NCBI GenBank assembly: GCA_964019335.1
Contig: OZ025660.1
Location: 186,001 to 250,000 of the forward strand
Reading direction: 5' to 3'
Source: Diplonema japonicum
Lineage: Eukaryota; Euglenozoa; Diplonemea; Diplonemida; Diplonemidae
Length of the DNA: 64,000 nt
Position 1 is the first letter of the stretch. Each line of letters begins with the position of its first letter. The position numbers were made by a program, and so were the translations under genes. Shown here in pieces: positions 33,220 through 43,174 of this stretch. The notes beneath the pieces are model-generated. The model ran no database searches and was not told where the DNA came from. It worked only from the letters and a program-made list of their open reading frames with translations.

Positions 33220-33294
33220 TCACCATTTCTGGGCGAAGAAAAAAGGTTTATCGGCCCATTGCTTGGGTCCATCCTTTGCCTTCCTGTTACCCAT
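33220..33294 (-). CDS. Possible short exon or microprotein, 24 residues
   Basis: Reads MGNRKAKDGPKQWADKPFFF plus AQKW, then stop. The frame is open a few codons upstream (DAIIS) to a pyrimidine-rich tract ending CCTCACAG, a good acceptor candidate. Composition is protein-like, unlike the surroundings. It could be a microprotein or the last exon of a small gene. Family unknown. Confidence 0.3.
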   Translation of the reverse strand: MGNRKAKDGPKQWADKPFFFAQKW

Positions 33295-34731
33295 TGCGCT
33301 GATGATGGCATCTGTGAGGGCAGGGGGGGGTGCCATCACACCTGAGACCTAGGCCTGGAGGCCTTGACTGGCCTGCTGCCCTCAAAGAAATAAGTACAAG
33401 ATGGGAGGTGAGAGGAAGGTGGGGGAATTATAAAAGAAAAAAAAAAGAAAGAAAAGTAGCGCGTGCTGTGCTGCGTGTGTTCAGGAATAAAAATAAATCC
33501 GAGAATGAAGAAAATTAATGAAGACAGCAACATGCCACTCTTCTTCTTTTTCGAAAAAAAAAAGGGAGGGGGGAACGAGAGTGTAAAAAACTAGACATTT
33601 CAAAAAAAAAAGTTCGCACTTTTTCTCCCCCCCCCCCCCCTCTTTTCCCCACTAATATGCATTTCAAAGATATCGTCTTTGCAAAAACAAAAACAAAAAG
33701 GGAAAAAAAAAACATTTAGGCCTTGCTATCGCCTAAAAGGGATTTTTATCTTCTACTCATTGTCCAGAGAAAGAAGAAGAAGAAGAAAAAAAAAAGAGAT
33801 GAGATAAAGGAGGTTCCTGTTTTGGAACGTCCCCCTTGTCTCTACTTATCTACCCCTTTCTCCCTTCTGGGGCCTCGGCCTTTCTTTCTTTTTTGGCTGT
33901 GTTGCCTTTCTCAAAGTATCCTCCCTTTCTTCTTGCCACTTTCTGCCCAGTTTCTTAAGGTCCTTCTTGGTTTTCTCTGATGCAAAAACTGGCAAAAAAG
34001 AAGAAGAAGAAAACCAACTACTTATTCTTATTATATTTGCAAAAACAACCTTCTTGTTCTTTTTTTAAAAAACCTTCTTTGAGCGCTAGCTGGGCGAAAA
34101 TATCAAAAAGATAAATAGCATTCAGTATGTGATGGGATGGGGGGGGGGGGGGGGGGGGAAGAGCATGTAACTTATTACCCAAAAGAAAATCCCCCAGCAA
34201 AAAAAAGAAAAAAAGCTAGGGGTGAGGGAGATAAGAGGGGACCAAAGCGAGGAATAAAAAAAAATTGTTTTTTTTTTTCGTTAAAAGAAATCGAAAGGAA
34301 AAAAAGAAGAGAAAATAATAGAAAGGGGGGAATGCGAAAAGAAAAAAAAAATAGCCAAAAAAAATAGAGAGAAAAAACACTGAAAATAAAAGGTTGAAAA
34401 ATAAAGAGGGGAGTGGTGGTGCAGGAAAAAAAAAAGCAAGGTAAGGGGATTAAAAAATAATCTTTTTTTCTTTTTTTCCGGGAGGGGGGGGGGGGGGGGG
34501 GTTTCTTCTGTTCCTTGTATATCACAATGTAGATTCTTTTTGGCATTGCAGCATGCATCATGATCCCTGCAAACCAAAGCAAAAACGTTTTAAAAAAAAG
34601 GAAAAAAAAGAGGGATGGTATGGGGGGAGAAGTTGAATAAAATAAATAAATAAATAAAAAAAGATAATAAAAAAAAAGATGTCTTTGAGGGAACCTGCAG
34701 TATGTGACAGGATCGCCTAACGACAATCAAC

Positions 34732-35076
34732 TCATCTAGTGTTTGATCCCTTCTGTCGTGGTAGTGCCTTAGGCCCGTCGTAGTATCTTTTCAGCAGCTT
34801 GGGCGTGAAACCAGCTAGCGAGTTGTTGAGGATGCAATGAGTTCGTAACTGTTCCTCTAGGATAGGGTGGGTGACCTTCGGGGATGCGAAGACCGGTCGA
34901 GTGGAGTACCCAGTGATGGGTTGGCTGTGGAGCCCTAGGGTACGCAATGAGTGTACTGATTTCTTAGGTTCTGCTGGAATCAGGTGACTCCCCGTGCCTT
35001 TTTGGTAAATCCTGTCCAAAACTCTTAGGATTCCGCCGATTTTTCTTGCCCAGCTCGCTAGGTCTTCACCCTCCAT
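34732..35076 (-). CDS. Small basic protein, unknown
   Basis: 114 residues starting MEGEDLASWARKIGGILRVL, with a GCAACAG acceptor-like site about 14 nt upstream. The composition is basic and Ser/Pro/Leu-rich (HSQPITGYSTRPVFASPK), ending LLKRYYDGPKALPRQKGSNTR. There is no transmembrane segment or recognised domain. The normal complexity against homopolymer flanks and the good start context support a real gene. Confidence 0.6.
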   Translation of the reverse strand: MEGEDLASWARKIGGILRVLDRIYQKGTGSHLIPAEPKKSVHSLRTLGLHSQPITGYSTRPVFASPKVTHPILEEQLRTHCILNNSLAGFTPKLLKRYYDGPKALPRQKGSNTR

Positions 35077-35276
35077 GTGGATCCTTTCTGTTGCAATTAC
35101 AAAAAAAAATAATAAAAAAAAAAGTCAGCCCCCAAGAGTAGATCAAATCGTCTGCAAGGTGAATTTAAACAAAAAAAAAAGAAATTAGGGTTTCCCTGAT
35201 CTAGGAATCCCTGTCCCCCCCCAAAAAAAATCCCTCCCTACACATTTTCAAACCCCCTTTCCTTGCCGGTTGTCTT

Positions 35277-36953
35277 CTAAATACTGATAAAAGAAGAAGA
35301 ACACAAGGTATGCGATGGACCATAAAGAGCGCTGGAGGAATAAAGCGTAGAAAGTGGTTCGATAGGTTCTTCAAAAAGCTGAAGTGAAGTTTGGGAATAA
35401 GAGGCTTGCAGAGCAGGGATGGTGGTAGACACCAGGTCATCAAATGTTGGCCGTTCATGGGCACTGAGGAAACACGGTGCTACCAAAGCATCCCAGAGCC
35501 TATCGGGGCAAGAATCAGGCCTCTGTAAAATCTCCCCAGACAAAATGCGGTGTTCGGTCATGGTTGACGTGGGCTCACTAAAGGGTGGCGATTGGCAATA
35601 GGAAAGCACCTCCCAAAGGAAGACCCCAAAGCTCCAAACATCACTCTTCTTAGTAAACAAACCCGATTTAAGCGATTCGGGCGACGTCCAGCCCACAGGT
35701 ACCTCACTGGTGCTTTTGTACAGCCCGCTGTCCAGTTCTCTTACCAAGCCAAAATCACCCAGCTTATACACATCACCCGACTTGAAGATATTCCTTGCTG
35801 CAACATCCCTGTGTATGTAGCCGTCCTGATGGATCGACATCATGGCGAGAGCAGCTGACATGGCGATGGTGAGGAACTCTGAAATGGTGAAGAGTTCGTC
35901 GTCTGCCTTGCGTTTCCGTAGGATGCCCTCAAGGCACCCTTCCCTGCAGTACTCCATCACCAGGAACAGCTTGCTTTGGTACGTGCAGTGACCGAAGCAC
36001 TGAACGATGTTAGGATGCGTCACCGCCTGTAACCGCAGTGCTTCTGTTTCAATCTCGCTTGTGAACAGCATCTCCTTCACAGCCACGTCGACCCCCCGCC
36101 ATGTCCCTGCATACACCTTCGATGAATGCCCAGACGCTATCTTTTTGATGATATGCAAATCCTCATGTTTGATGCCCTGACGAGGTGGCGGGACGCAAGG
36201 CGGGGCGAGGGAAGGGAGCATTGGGAGGGAGAAGCCTTCGATGGGAGGTGTTTTCAGAACAGAAGACGACATAGTGTCCGTGTGAAGGGACGGCGTCGAG
36301 GCTGCCTTGTTCACCACGCTGTTCGTCCTTGACCGTGTGCTGTGCGCGTCGGTAGAAAGCTGCCTCACAGCAATGACAGTGTCCAGCATCCCATCTCCCG
36401 TGGTGTCCACCACGACAGAGTCCCGTACACCGTCACCAGTGGTGTCCACCATTCTGGGAGACATTTCGCTCCATTTCGCGACACGATGCCTTGACCGCAA
36501 GGGGCTCGAGAAAGAGTCGTTGGGTGGCGTTCTGTTCTTATGTATAAGAGTGGGCACCAACACCTTCGGGAGCAGTACTCCTCCTAAACTCCATCCCAAC
36601 ACCATCCCAGCCGACAGGTGCCCGAACATCGGGAACAGTGCCGTGCATCCTACTTGAAATGCTGCCAGTGGGTATGTGTGTTTCCGGAGCAGCCAGTCTG
36701 AGTTGCCCACAATACCCGCGAAGGCCCTGCACGACAGTGATAGTGTTGCCACACGCGCCATCAGCGCGTAATCGGCTGCCATGAGCCCTCCCTCCTTTGT
36801 CTTGTGGGACAGCCAGCAGCCCCCCATACACATCGCGACTTGCATCACCCGCGCCTTCGCTAGCTCTGCCTCAACCTGCAGTTCACCATAATCCTCACTC
36901 TCTTCATCTAGTGTGGATCCCTGATCCCGTGATCTACTCGTCAACGTAGCCAT
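35277..36953 (-). CDS. Membrane-anchored tyrosine-kinase-like protein kinase
   Basis: 558 residues; ATG three bases after a TAACAG acceptor-like sequence. Residues about 60-135 are hydrophobic and may form one or two membrane segments. Residues 168-193 hold two copies of VDTTGDG-x-x-D, an Asp/Gly pattern like the calcium loops of thrombospondin type 3 repeats. The kinase domain spans about 265-515: glycine loop IASGHSSKVYAGTW (degenerate), Lys293 in VAVKEM, catalytic HRDVAARN (Asp383, Asn388), DFG at 400-402 and activation segment VPVGWTSPES. The HRDxAARN and PxxWxxPE motifs are tyrosine-kinase/TKL type rather than classical Ser/Thr type. All catalytic residues are present, so it is predicted to be active. 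Substrate is unknown. Confidence 0.9.
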   Translation of the reverse strand: MATLTSRSRDQGSTLDEESEDYGELQVEAELAKARVMQVAMCMGGCWLSHKTKEGGLMAADYALMARVATLSLSCRAFAGIVGNSDWLLRKHTYPLAAFQVGCTALFPMFGHLSAGMVLGWSLGGVLLPKVLVPTLIHKNRTPPNDSFSSPLRSRHRVAKWSEMSPRMVDTTGDGVRDSVVVDTTGDGMLDTVIAVRQLSTDAHSTRSRTNSVVNKAASTPSLHTDTMSSSVLKTPPIEGFSLPMLPSLAPPCVPPPRQGIKHEDLHIIKKIASGHSSKVYAGTWRGVDVAVKEMLFTSEIETEALRLQAVTHPNIVQCFGHCTYQSKLFLVMEYCREGCLEGILRKRKADDELFTISEFLTIAMSAALAMMSIHQDGYIHRDVAARNIFKSGDVYKLGDFGLVRELDSGLYKSTSEVPVGWTSPESLKSGLFTKKSDVWSFGVFLWEVLSYCQSPPFSEPTSTMTEHRILSGEILQRPDSCPDRLWDALVAPCFLSAHERPTFDDLVSTTIPALQASYSQTSLQLFEEPIEPLSTLYSSSALYGPSHTLCSSSFISI

Positions 36954-37031
36954 CTCCTGTTATATGATACAAATTGGAAAGGAGATATCTATGAGTACAG
37001 TAGTGTCAATGAAAGGAGCGGAAGCTTCTTT

Positions 37032-38474
37032 TTAAGTCTTGCGGTTTGTCAAAAGCCATATCTCAAGCACGGCCTCGAGGACGGAGTCTGCGCTCGCGTA
37101 CTGCGCAGGGTCCCCCAGGTCGGGGATGAGGTTGCACGCACGCTCGATAAGTGTTTTGTTTTTCTTTCGAAAGGAAGACTCCAAGAGGTCGCAGTCATCG
37201 TCCTCCAAACAGGCCTCAAGCCTGGCAAGCTCCGTCTGCAGGGCAGCGTTTTCCTGTTGCAGGTCGAGGATCTTTGCTTCGGACGAGCGGATCCTTTCCT
37301 TAAGGATCTCGACGTGCGCCTGCACGACACGGTTTTCGGATACAACGTCCTCCTTGGAGTCGCTGAGTGCCTCGACTAGCTTCTTGTACTCCGCAAGCTT
37401 CGCCTCCGTCTCTTCTTTGTACGCAGAGGCCACGCGTTCAAGTTCGTAAATTTTAATATTCTTCTCATCGGAGATGATTCTGAAGGTCTCCTCGATGGCT
37501 TGTATCGTTCTGTCGAACTCCATCTTCAGCCGCCCTGTCATCGCCACCTTCTGTGTCAGATCCGCGTTCTGCTTCTCCATTTCGATGATCTTCTTCTTAT
37601 GCTGCGAGCACGCCGTTTGCAACTCGAAGTACGTCTTGCCCTCCCGCACGGAGGCATACAGCTCCTCTACGTCAGTCTTCACCTTTGTTTGCAAATGTTG
37701 TAGCTTGGTGCTCAAGTCGTCAGACGTCCTCAATGCAGCTTCTTTCTCCCTCCGTGCTGTCCCCGCCTCTCGCATGGCGCTTGTCTTGAGCTTCTTCATC
37801 CCTCTGGCATACCTGTCATACTCTTTGAAGACCTGGTGCAGGATGCCGCCGTACGTCTTGAACTGCGCAACAAACTGTCTGGAACAGTCTCTGAACACAC
37901 TGAGACGGTCCTCCATGTACTTGCAGAGCTCCCGTTGCGTGGGGAGCTGCTTGACACGTAGTTTGTTGTTGATGCCAGCAAGCTCACAGTGGATGTGACT
38001 TTCCATATCTTTCAGCAGCTGCGGTGCTCCTTCAGTGCGCGTGAAAGGATGTTGTACTGCGAGGAGTGACTCTTTCGTCTCAGGCGTGCACTCCTCGAAA
38101 TCGTCAAACTGCAACGAGACATCCATCTCATGACAGGGCGATGCGAGGGGCAGCTTCCCTATGTCCAGCACGTCCGCAGGCTCTAGCAGGCTGTCAAGCG
38201 GCCCTGGCTGCTCCGGGGCACTGCTCGGTGCCTGCCTCTGGATTTTACTCTTCTGCACATCGCGTATTTCCTGTGGAGACCACCTTGCCACTCTGTGCCT
38301 GTATGCTGTCGCATTGGTACTCTCCTTCCCTGGCCACCTCTCGAACGATTTCTTCCTGCTAGCGTTCGGCTTCTTCTTCCTGCTGTCTGTCAATAACTCC
38401 GACACAACAGGGAGCTTCTGCACTGTGTCCAGGATCTCCAGCGTCGAAGGGGCGTACTTCTTATAAGGGTCCAT
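37032..38474 (-). CDS. Coiled-coil protein, TSNAXIP1-like
   Basis: 480 residues. A basic, Ser-rich N-terminus (about 1-130) is followed by a conserved-looking helix bundle around residues 150-220 (LCKYMEDRLSVFRDCSRQFV, then YGGILHQVFKEYD). This resembles the N-terminal domain of translin-associated factor X interacting protein 1. Long coiled coils run from about 225 to 430. Members of this family are found mostly in ciliated organisms and localise to axonemes or sperm. The resemblance is from motif pattern only and is moderate. The alternative is an unrelated flagellar coiled-coil protein. Confidence 0.7.
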   Translation of the reverse strand: MDPYKKYAPSTLEILDTVQKLPVVSELLTDSRKKKPNASRKKSFERWPGKESTNATAYRHRVARWSPQEIRDVQKSKIQRQAPSSAPEQPGPLDSLLEPADVLDIGKLPLASPCHEMDVSLQFDDFEECTPETKESLLAVQHPFTRTEGAPQLLKDMESHIHCELAGINNKLRVKQLPTQRELCKYMEDRLSVFRDCSRQFVAQFKTYGGILHQVFKEYDRYARGMKKLKTSAMREAGTARREKEAALRTSDDLSTKLQHLQTKVKTDVEELYASVREGKTYFELQTACSQHKKKIIEMEKQNADLTQKVAMTGRLKMEFDRTIQAIEETFRIISDEKNIKIYELERVASAYKEETEAKLAEYKKLVEALSDSKEDVVSENRVVQAHVEILKERIRSSEAKILDLQQENAALQTELARLEACLEDDDCDLLESSFRKKNKTLIERACNLIPDLGDPAQYASADSVLEAVLEIWLLTNRKT

Positions 38475-38520
38475 GTTGCACCTGGTTGCATGGAGGCAGC
38501 AAAATTATCAGTTTTACATA

Positions 38521-39516
38521 TTAAAAATCGAGCAGCTCTTCCAAGGCGGCGGTGTTAAAGCCATCACCAGGCCTGTCCGGAGGGCACGGGTTGTACCACT
38601 CAGGCAAAGACGAGAAAAGGTGATGACTGGGAGTAAGATACAATTGCATAAGGGTCAACTGGAGGGCCTCTTCATGCGTGAGGAGGGAAAGGGCAGTGGA
38701 ATAGTCCGCAGTGAGGAAAGCGGCCGAGCTGGGAGTATTGAGGGATTTGAGATGCAGTGCGGCAATCACACGACGCGAGTCGCTGAGGTAGGAGAGACCT
38801 TTGGGGATAGCCTGATAGACAAGGGGGAAGAACTCCTCGTCTAGGGAATCCCTGCGGGACATAGCGAGGAACATGCCTGCAACGGCTTTAGTAAGGCGAG
38901 TCTCGTGCAGGCTGAGAGCTTCGCTGGCTACGATCTTAGGAAGGTTCTCCTCGATGGTCTTCTTGAAGAACCATTCTGCAGAGCTCCATTCCATTTGCTT
39001 CAGATCGGCGTGTCCTTTGGATAAGTTGTCCAGTGTGCCGGCTGTCCGGACGGAGCCAGCTCGATACGTGTGGTCGTGTGCTAGCAGGAACCTCTCGACT
39101 GTGTCCTCAGCTGCGGAGTAGCTGAAGCACGTTTGCTCTTGCACGATCTCTTGTCGTGAGATGCACAACGTGGTTGGTGCTGTCTTGATGCTTAGGTGCT
39201 GACACAGGCCAGGGTTCTCATCGACATTGAGATGCCGGGTCACAATCTCCTCGTTCACCCTCGAGGCCCGCATTCTCGCATATGCTATTTCTAGACAACT
39301 CGTTTGTCCCAAGCTCTCGGGGTGCCCCTCTTTGTAACAGTCGATGATCATCGCCTCGTGCTTTTCGATCTCCTCACCAAAATTGCTTTCATTAACCTTT
39401 TCTCTTTCACTATACAGTCCGCTCCGTTCAAGTGCAGTGGCGTTGCTTCCCGTCCATTGCAGTGCGCACCTTGCTCTGTCCACTACAGAGGCCATGAGGG
39501 GGGCCGTGCGCCGCAT
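38521..39516 (-). CDS. Hypothetical protein, mixed alpha-helical
   Basis: 331 residues with normal codon use and a clear stop. The start could be the first ATG or the second (MASVVDRARC, seven codons later). I do not recognise a family. The sequence is helical with Leu/Ala-rich segments (LTKAVAGMFLAMSRRDSLDE and ALHLKSLNTPSSAAFL) and ends in an acidic AALEELLDF. No transmembrane helix or catalytic motif is visible. A remnant of a related sequence (RFLLAHDHTY) occurs at 53939-53980, so it may belong to a small gene family. Confidence 0.7.
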   Translation of the reverse strand: MRRTAPLMASVVDRARCALQWTGSNATALERSGLYSEREKVNESNFGEEIEKHEAMIIDCYKEGHPESLGQTSCLEIAYARMRASRVNEEIVTRHLNVDENPGLCQHLSIKTAPTTLCISRQEIVQEQTCFSYSAAEDTVERFLLAHDHTYRAGSVRTAGTLDNLSKGHADLKQMEWSSAEWFFKKTIEENLPKIVASEALSLHETRLTKAVAGMFLAMSRRDSLDEEFFPLVYQAIPKGLSYLSDSRRVIAALHLKSLNTPSSAAFLTADYSTALSLLTHEEALQLTLMQLYLTPSHHLFSSLPEWYNPCPPDRPGDGFNTAALEELLDF

Positions 39517-39699
39517 TGATGCTGATGCACAAGATTAAATTCTCTGTTCTTTTTTTACTTTTGTTTCAACAGTGGTGGTGGTGGGGGAGGAATAATAACA
39601 AAAAAAATCTACGGGATAAAGAAAAAAACTAGTGTTCTGCCCCCCTTTTTTTCTACTCCTCCCCCATCCCCCCCTTTTCCCCCCCTTTCCACCCCATTT

Positions 39700-40440
39700 C
39701 TATAAATTCGCAAAGTTTGGCTCTTCTGTAACTACCCCGTTCACAATATCTGTAACGCCATGCATGGTGCAGGTGGCGTAGCCGCAGTTGTCTAAAAGGA
39801 CGGGTGTGTTGAAAACGGTGCTGGTGAAGCACCACCAGAAGTGCCCGTGTCCAATGGCCACAACGGTAGCAGTGGGGGGGAGGGTGGATAAGAAGTGAAG
39901 GAAGCTCTTCACACGGTGCGTCTGTTGCTCAAACGTCTCCCGATGAAGGTCGACGCGTCCAGTGCTGACATCTAAGCTGGTGATGATGGGGGTGTCACGG
40001 CTTCCTGACTCCAGGGCCAGGTCACGCCTGGAGTACAAACGTGGCACATGGTCCCACTCCCATTGGGCCTGGTCCTTCACGTAGCTAATGGCGTCTGTCC
40101 GAGACTGCCCACTGTCACACAGCCTGCCAAGTCCGCCGTCACGTTCACGGATGTCAGGCAGCACGATCTTTCTCTTCGCAGTTATTCCCTTTCCTTCGGA
40201 GAAGATATCTGCCGTCTCCAAGGCTCTCCTCAGCGGCGAGACCACTATGACATCACCTGTCACATTGATGCCGCGTGCCTGTTCCTTACCTACCGCTGTC
40301 AAGCCAGGGTCGAGAAGACTGTAGCCTTTTGCCCTTCTCTTCAGCATCTCGTTACCTCGCAACGCCCGCGCTTCTCCCAACAGTACATTGTGAAATGCCT
40401 GTCCGTGTCGCACCAGCACAACACGCTGTCCGCCTAGCAT
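39700..40440 (-). CDS. Histidine phosphatase superfamily protein
   Basis: 246 residues. The catalytic RHG motif is at the N-terminus (LVRHGQAFHN, Arg11/His12). The second Arg block is SPLRRALETA, an acidic residue is in IRERDGG, and the second His is in VVAIGHGHFW. All four pocket residues of a phosphoglycerate-mutase-like phosphatase are present, so it should be active. Substrate cannot be predicted; family members act on sugar phosphates, proteins or nucleotides. It lacks the extra segments of cofactor-dependent glycolytic phosphoglycerate mutase, so a general phosphatase is more likely. Confidence 0.9.
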   Translation of the reverse strand: MLGGQRVVLVRHGQAFHNVLLGEARALRGNEMLKRRAKGYSLLDPGLTAVGKEQARGINVTGDVIVVSPLRRALETADIFSEGKGITAKRKIVLPDIRERDGGLGRLCDSGQSRTDAISYVKDQAQWEWDHVPRLYSRRDLALESGSRDTPIITSLDVSTGRVDLHRETFEQQTHRVKSFLHFLSTLPPTATVVAIGHGHFWWCFTSTVFNTPVLLDNCGYATCTMHGVTDIVNGVVTEEPNFANL

Positions 40441-40988
40441 GCATTGGGCTGTTTAAACAGGATGAGCTTTCTGTTTTCTTTTCGAAAAAAAAAAGGGGAA
40501 TAATAAAAAAAAAACCAAAAAGACTGAGACAGGAATTCTATAGCTAATAATACCGAGGGGGGAGAGGAGAACAGAAGGAAAAAGATCTGAAATCTAATAG
40601 TAAGTAAAAAAAAAAAATACAGGGAAAGGTGGATTAAAGGAAGAAACAAAATGGATGGGGGGGGGTCACGTTTTTTTGTTCTTTTCTTTTCTTCTCCTTC
40701 ATTTTCTTCGTCTTTGTTTTCCCCTCGTTTCCCCCGGTGCTTTCTTTTTTTCTTTCCTTTTTTCTTTTTTGATTTGTTTTCCTATACATTAAAAAAACAT
40801 TTTGCACTTTTTCCTCGATTTCTTCAAACAAATATGGAGTACAAGGAAGGGGACGGCACACTGGTTTCTTTCCCCCTTTTCCCCCCTTTTTTTTTCATTC
40901 ACTTTAAAAAAAAACTCCTCCTACATGATGAACATAAAATCGAAATCTTGTGGTTCAGATCCTTCGATAATCAACTGTGAGAAAATCT
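40441..40988. other. Intergenic T- and A-rich DNA
   Basis: Mostly pyrimidine runs (40670-40790) and A tracts. No gene is seen. Confidence 0.55.
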
Positions 40989-43046
40989 TTATTTTACTTT
41001 TTTACCACATACAGATATAGGCAGATCAGGAGGAAGATTGTTTTCGGCTATGTAAGTGTCAACTGTTGAGACATGTAAGCCTCGCGCCACAGGGCCGAGG
41101 GGGATCGAAGACCCAGCCCAAACCGTGACAGCGCGCTGGTGGAAGATAAGAAAGACCAATGAAGAAGAGAGGCTTTTTCTCTGGAAAGGCACTTCCTTGA
41201 ACCTGAATGAGGTTGGCGTGAGATGATGGACCGACACCATTTTGCTTGGGGCCCTCAGCGAGAGGCCAAGGCGGGCCACCAGACGCGCGTCAAGGTGCTG
41301 CCGTTGTGCTGGGTTCCCGCTTCCTAACCGTGCTGTCCCCACTGCCCCACATGCTAGCCCTTGTGCGGTTGTGAATCCTTTCAGCACCCTTTCGCAGAAC
41401 CTCCGCTTCCCTTCGTCACGGCAGAGCAGCCCCGCTCGGACGCCGTCTTCGACAACGATGCAGGGAGTGTCCTCTACTGACTCCAGGCACACAGGTACTT
41501 CACACAACTGAGCGTTTCCATCCCCTAGCATGTTCACTTGCAGCACTCTTATCTCCACACCATCCAGCACCCCTCCTGTCAGTACCACGCTGAAAGGAAA
41601 CAATTTCTCAAACCCCCTCCCCTCCGCCTCGCTGAACACACGGTGGAGTGTCGTCTTCGCGCCTCTCGCATCGGACCTTGTGCACACCTCAGAGAACCCC
41701 AAGTTCGCATCGTTCTGCGAAGCGTGCCTTCCGATCCACAGCCACACTTCCAACGGACGCCCTGCTTCAATGAGGTACACCTTGTCCGAGTGGAAGGTCA
41801 CACCGAAATCCCTCTGCACGATGGGACCGCCCTGCGTCATGACCCACACGGTGGCAGGGGCGTGCTTCGCAAAGGACACCTCCGGCACGCTGGGGTGTTG
41901 GAGAGTAGACATCTGAGGGGCAGCTTCGGGTACTGCCATCCCATAAGCTGACACAGACGGTTGTACAGGAACCGATGGCTGCATCGAAGGCACCACCGAG
42001 GAAGGGTGCTCGGATGGAGGCGGGGCAGCTGTAACTTCTCCGTTCAACATGCTCATAACACGCTGCTGGTAGCCCTCTAAGTCCGCTCGTAGGGCTTGGT
42101 ACCTGTCCTCTGCGTTGTTACTCTCAGTCGACGGTGCGGGCCTTGACAAGCGTTGCTCCTGCCTTGTGTCAACTATGGGTAGGTGCGCAGTAGAGGCTGA
42201 CTGTGGCGGCAATGGCTGACTGTGGGGCTTCTTCCTCTCTAGGCCGTTGATAATCTTCTCGATGTCGTCAAGGGCTTGACACGTGGGATCCTGCTTGCCT
42301 TGCATCATATCCACCGCATCCTCCAACTCCTGCATCGACCGCTCAAGCTCTACATTACCAGAGTGGGTGGGCGTGCGGTGGGACTGTGTCACGAAGCTGT
42401 TCTGGCTGGGGGCAGGGGCAGGAACGGGTATGGGGGTTGGGACATGACGGGGTGTTCTTGGTTTGATATGGTACGCCTGCCTGGGAAGGGCGGCGATAGG
42501 CTCCGTGCCGAGCAACGGTGGCTGCATAGCTGGGGGGGCTGCCATAGGCACATAGGTCGGAACAGGAGCGAGAGGGCTAGGTGGGCCCAAAGGAGGCGGG
42601 CTTACAGCAGGTCTCCTTTCCCTCAAGGGTGACATATCCTTTACAGGTTCCGGCAAGAGCAATGGGCTTCCGCTAGTTAGCTTCTCAGCTACACGCTTCT
42701 TGGCGTTTCGCTTGATTTTCTCTACGACAGCTTCGCCACTCTCCCTCCCCTCCGCCTCGGCGGCAGTCTTGTCGATATTCCTCTCGCCTTTCACGTACCG
42801 TCCATTGCCCAGTACATCCGCTGCCATGACCTCCTCCAGCAAAGCTTTCTCCTTCTCCCTTACATTGTACTTCTGGTGCAGTGCCTTCATCAAGTCCTCC
42901 TCAGCACCGTCCCATTCCTCAATGATCTCGGGAATCGTCGGCAACTTCGACGGGTTCCTGCTCTTGTAGAACTGCCACAAGGAGTACGCCAGTCTGGTGT
43001 TCAAACCTCGGACGGCGCATGCTTGCTCTATTTCCTGGAATATCAT
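40989..43046 (-). CDS. Gelsolin-repeat protein with proline-rich linker
   Basis: 685 residues. The N-terminus (MIFQEIEQACAVRGLNTRLA, then FYKSRNPSKLPTIPEIIEEW) is a small helical motif with an FYxxxNPxK core that I associate with protist cytoskeletal and motor proteins. A coiled segment and a long Pro/Gln/Ser-rich linker (about residues 130-390) follow. From about residue 395 there are gelsolin-like features: VYLIEAGRPLEVWLWIGRHA matches the xxVWxWxG core of gelsolin repeats, and a second weaker repeat may be present near the C-terminus. Gelsolin-family proteins bind and sever or cap actin. Here the architecture is atypical and actin binding is not proven. No introns are needed. Confidence 0.75.
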   Translation of the reverse strand: MIFQEIEQACAVRGLNTRLAYSLWQFYKSRNPSKLPTIPEIIEEWDGAEEDLMKALHQKYNVREKEKALLEEVMAADVLGNGRYVKGERNIDKTAAEAEGRESGEAVVEKIKRNAKKRVAEKLTSGSPLLLPEPVKDMSPLRERRPAVSPPPLGPPSPLAPVPTYVPMAAPPAMQPPLLGTEPIAALPRQAYHIKPRTPRHVPTPIPVPAPAPSQNSFVTQSHRTPTHSGNVELERSMQELEDAVDMMQGKQDPTCQALDDIEKIINGLERKKPHSQPLPPQSASTAHLPIVDTRQEQRLSRPAPSTESNNAEDRYQALRADLEGYQQRVMSMLNGEVTAAPPPSEHPSSVVPSMQPSVPVQPSVSAYGMAVPEAAPQMSTLQHPSVPEVSFAKHAPATVWVMTQGGPIVQRDFGVTFHSDKVYLIEAGRPLEVWLWIGRHASQNDANLGFSEVCTRSDARGAKTTLHRVFSEAEGRGFEKLFPFSVVLTGGVLDGVEIRVLQVNMLGDGNAQLCEVPVCLESVEDTPCIVVEDGVRAGLLCRDEGKRRFCERVLKGFTTAQGLACGAVGTARLGSGNPAQRQHLDARLVARLGLSLRAPSKMVSVHHLTPTSFRFKEVPFQRKSLSSSLVFLIFHQRAVTVWAGSSIPLGPVARGLHVSTVDTYIAENNLPPDLPISVCGKKVK

Positions 43047-43174
43047 CCCTGTTCTCCTTTATGACATATTACTTTATTTTAGAAGCCTCCGACCTGTGTG
43101 GGTGTGGTGGTGCTTTATAACAAATTTATCAACGAGAGAAATAATGCGAGATTGTTGTGCTTGCAGGGTGTGGC

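Larger units (their letters stand above)
30965..34731. other. 3.7-kb homopolymer-rich gene desert
   Basis: Dominated by A, T and G runs. Two islands of normal complexity stand out: 32780-32885, with nested inverted repeats, and 33200-33400, with a short coding-like stretch; both are listed separately. All other apparent ORFs are poly-Lys or poly-Phe artefacts. Confidence 0.6.
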
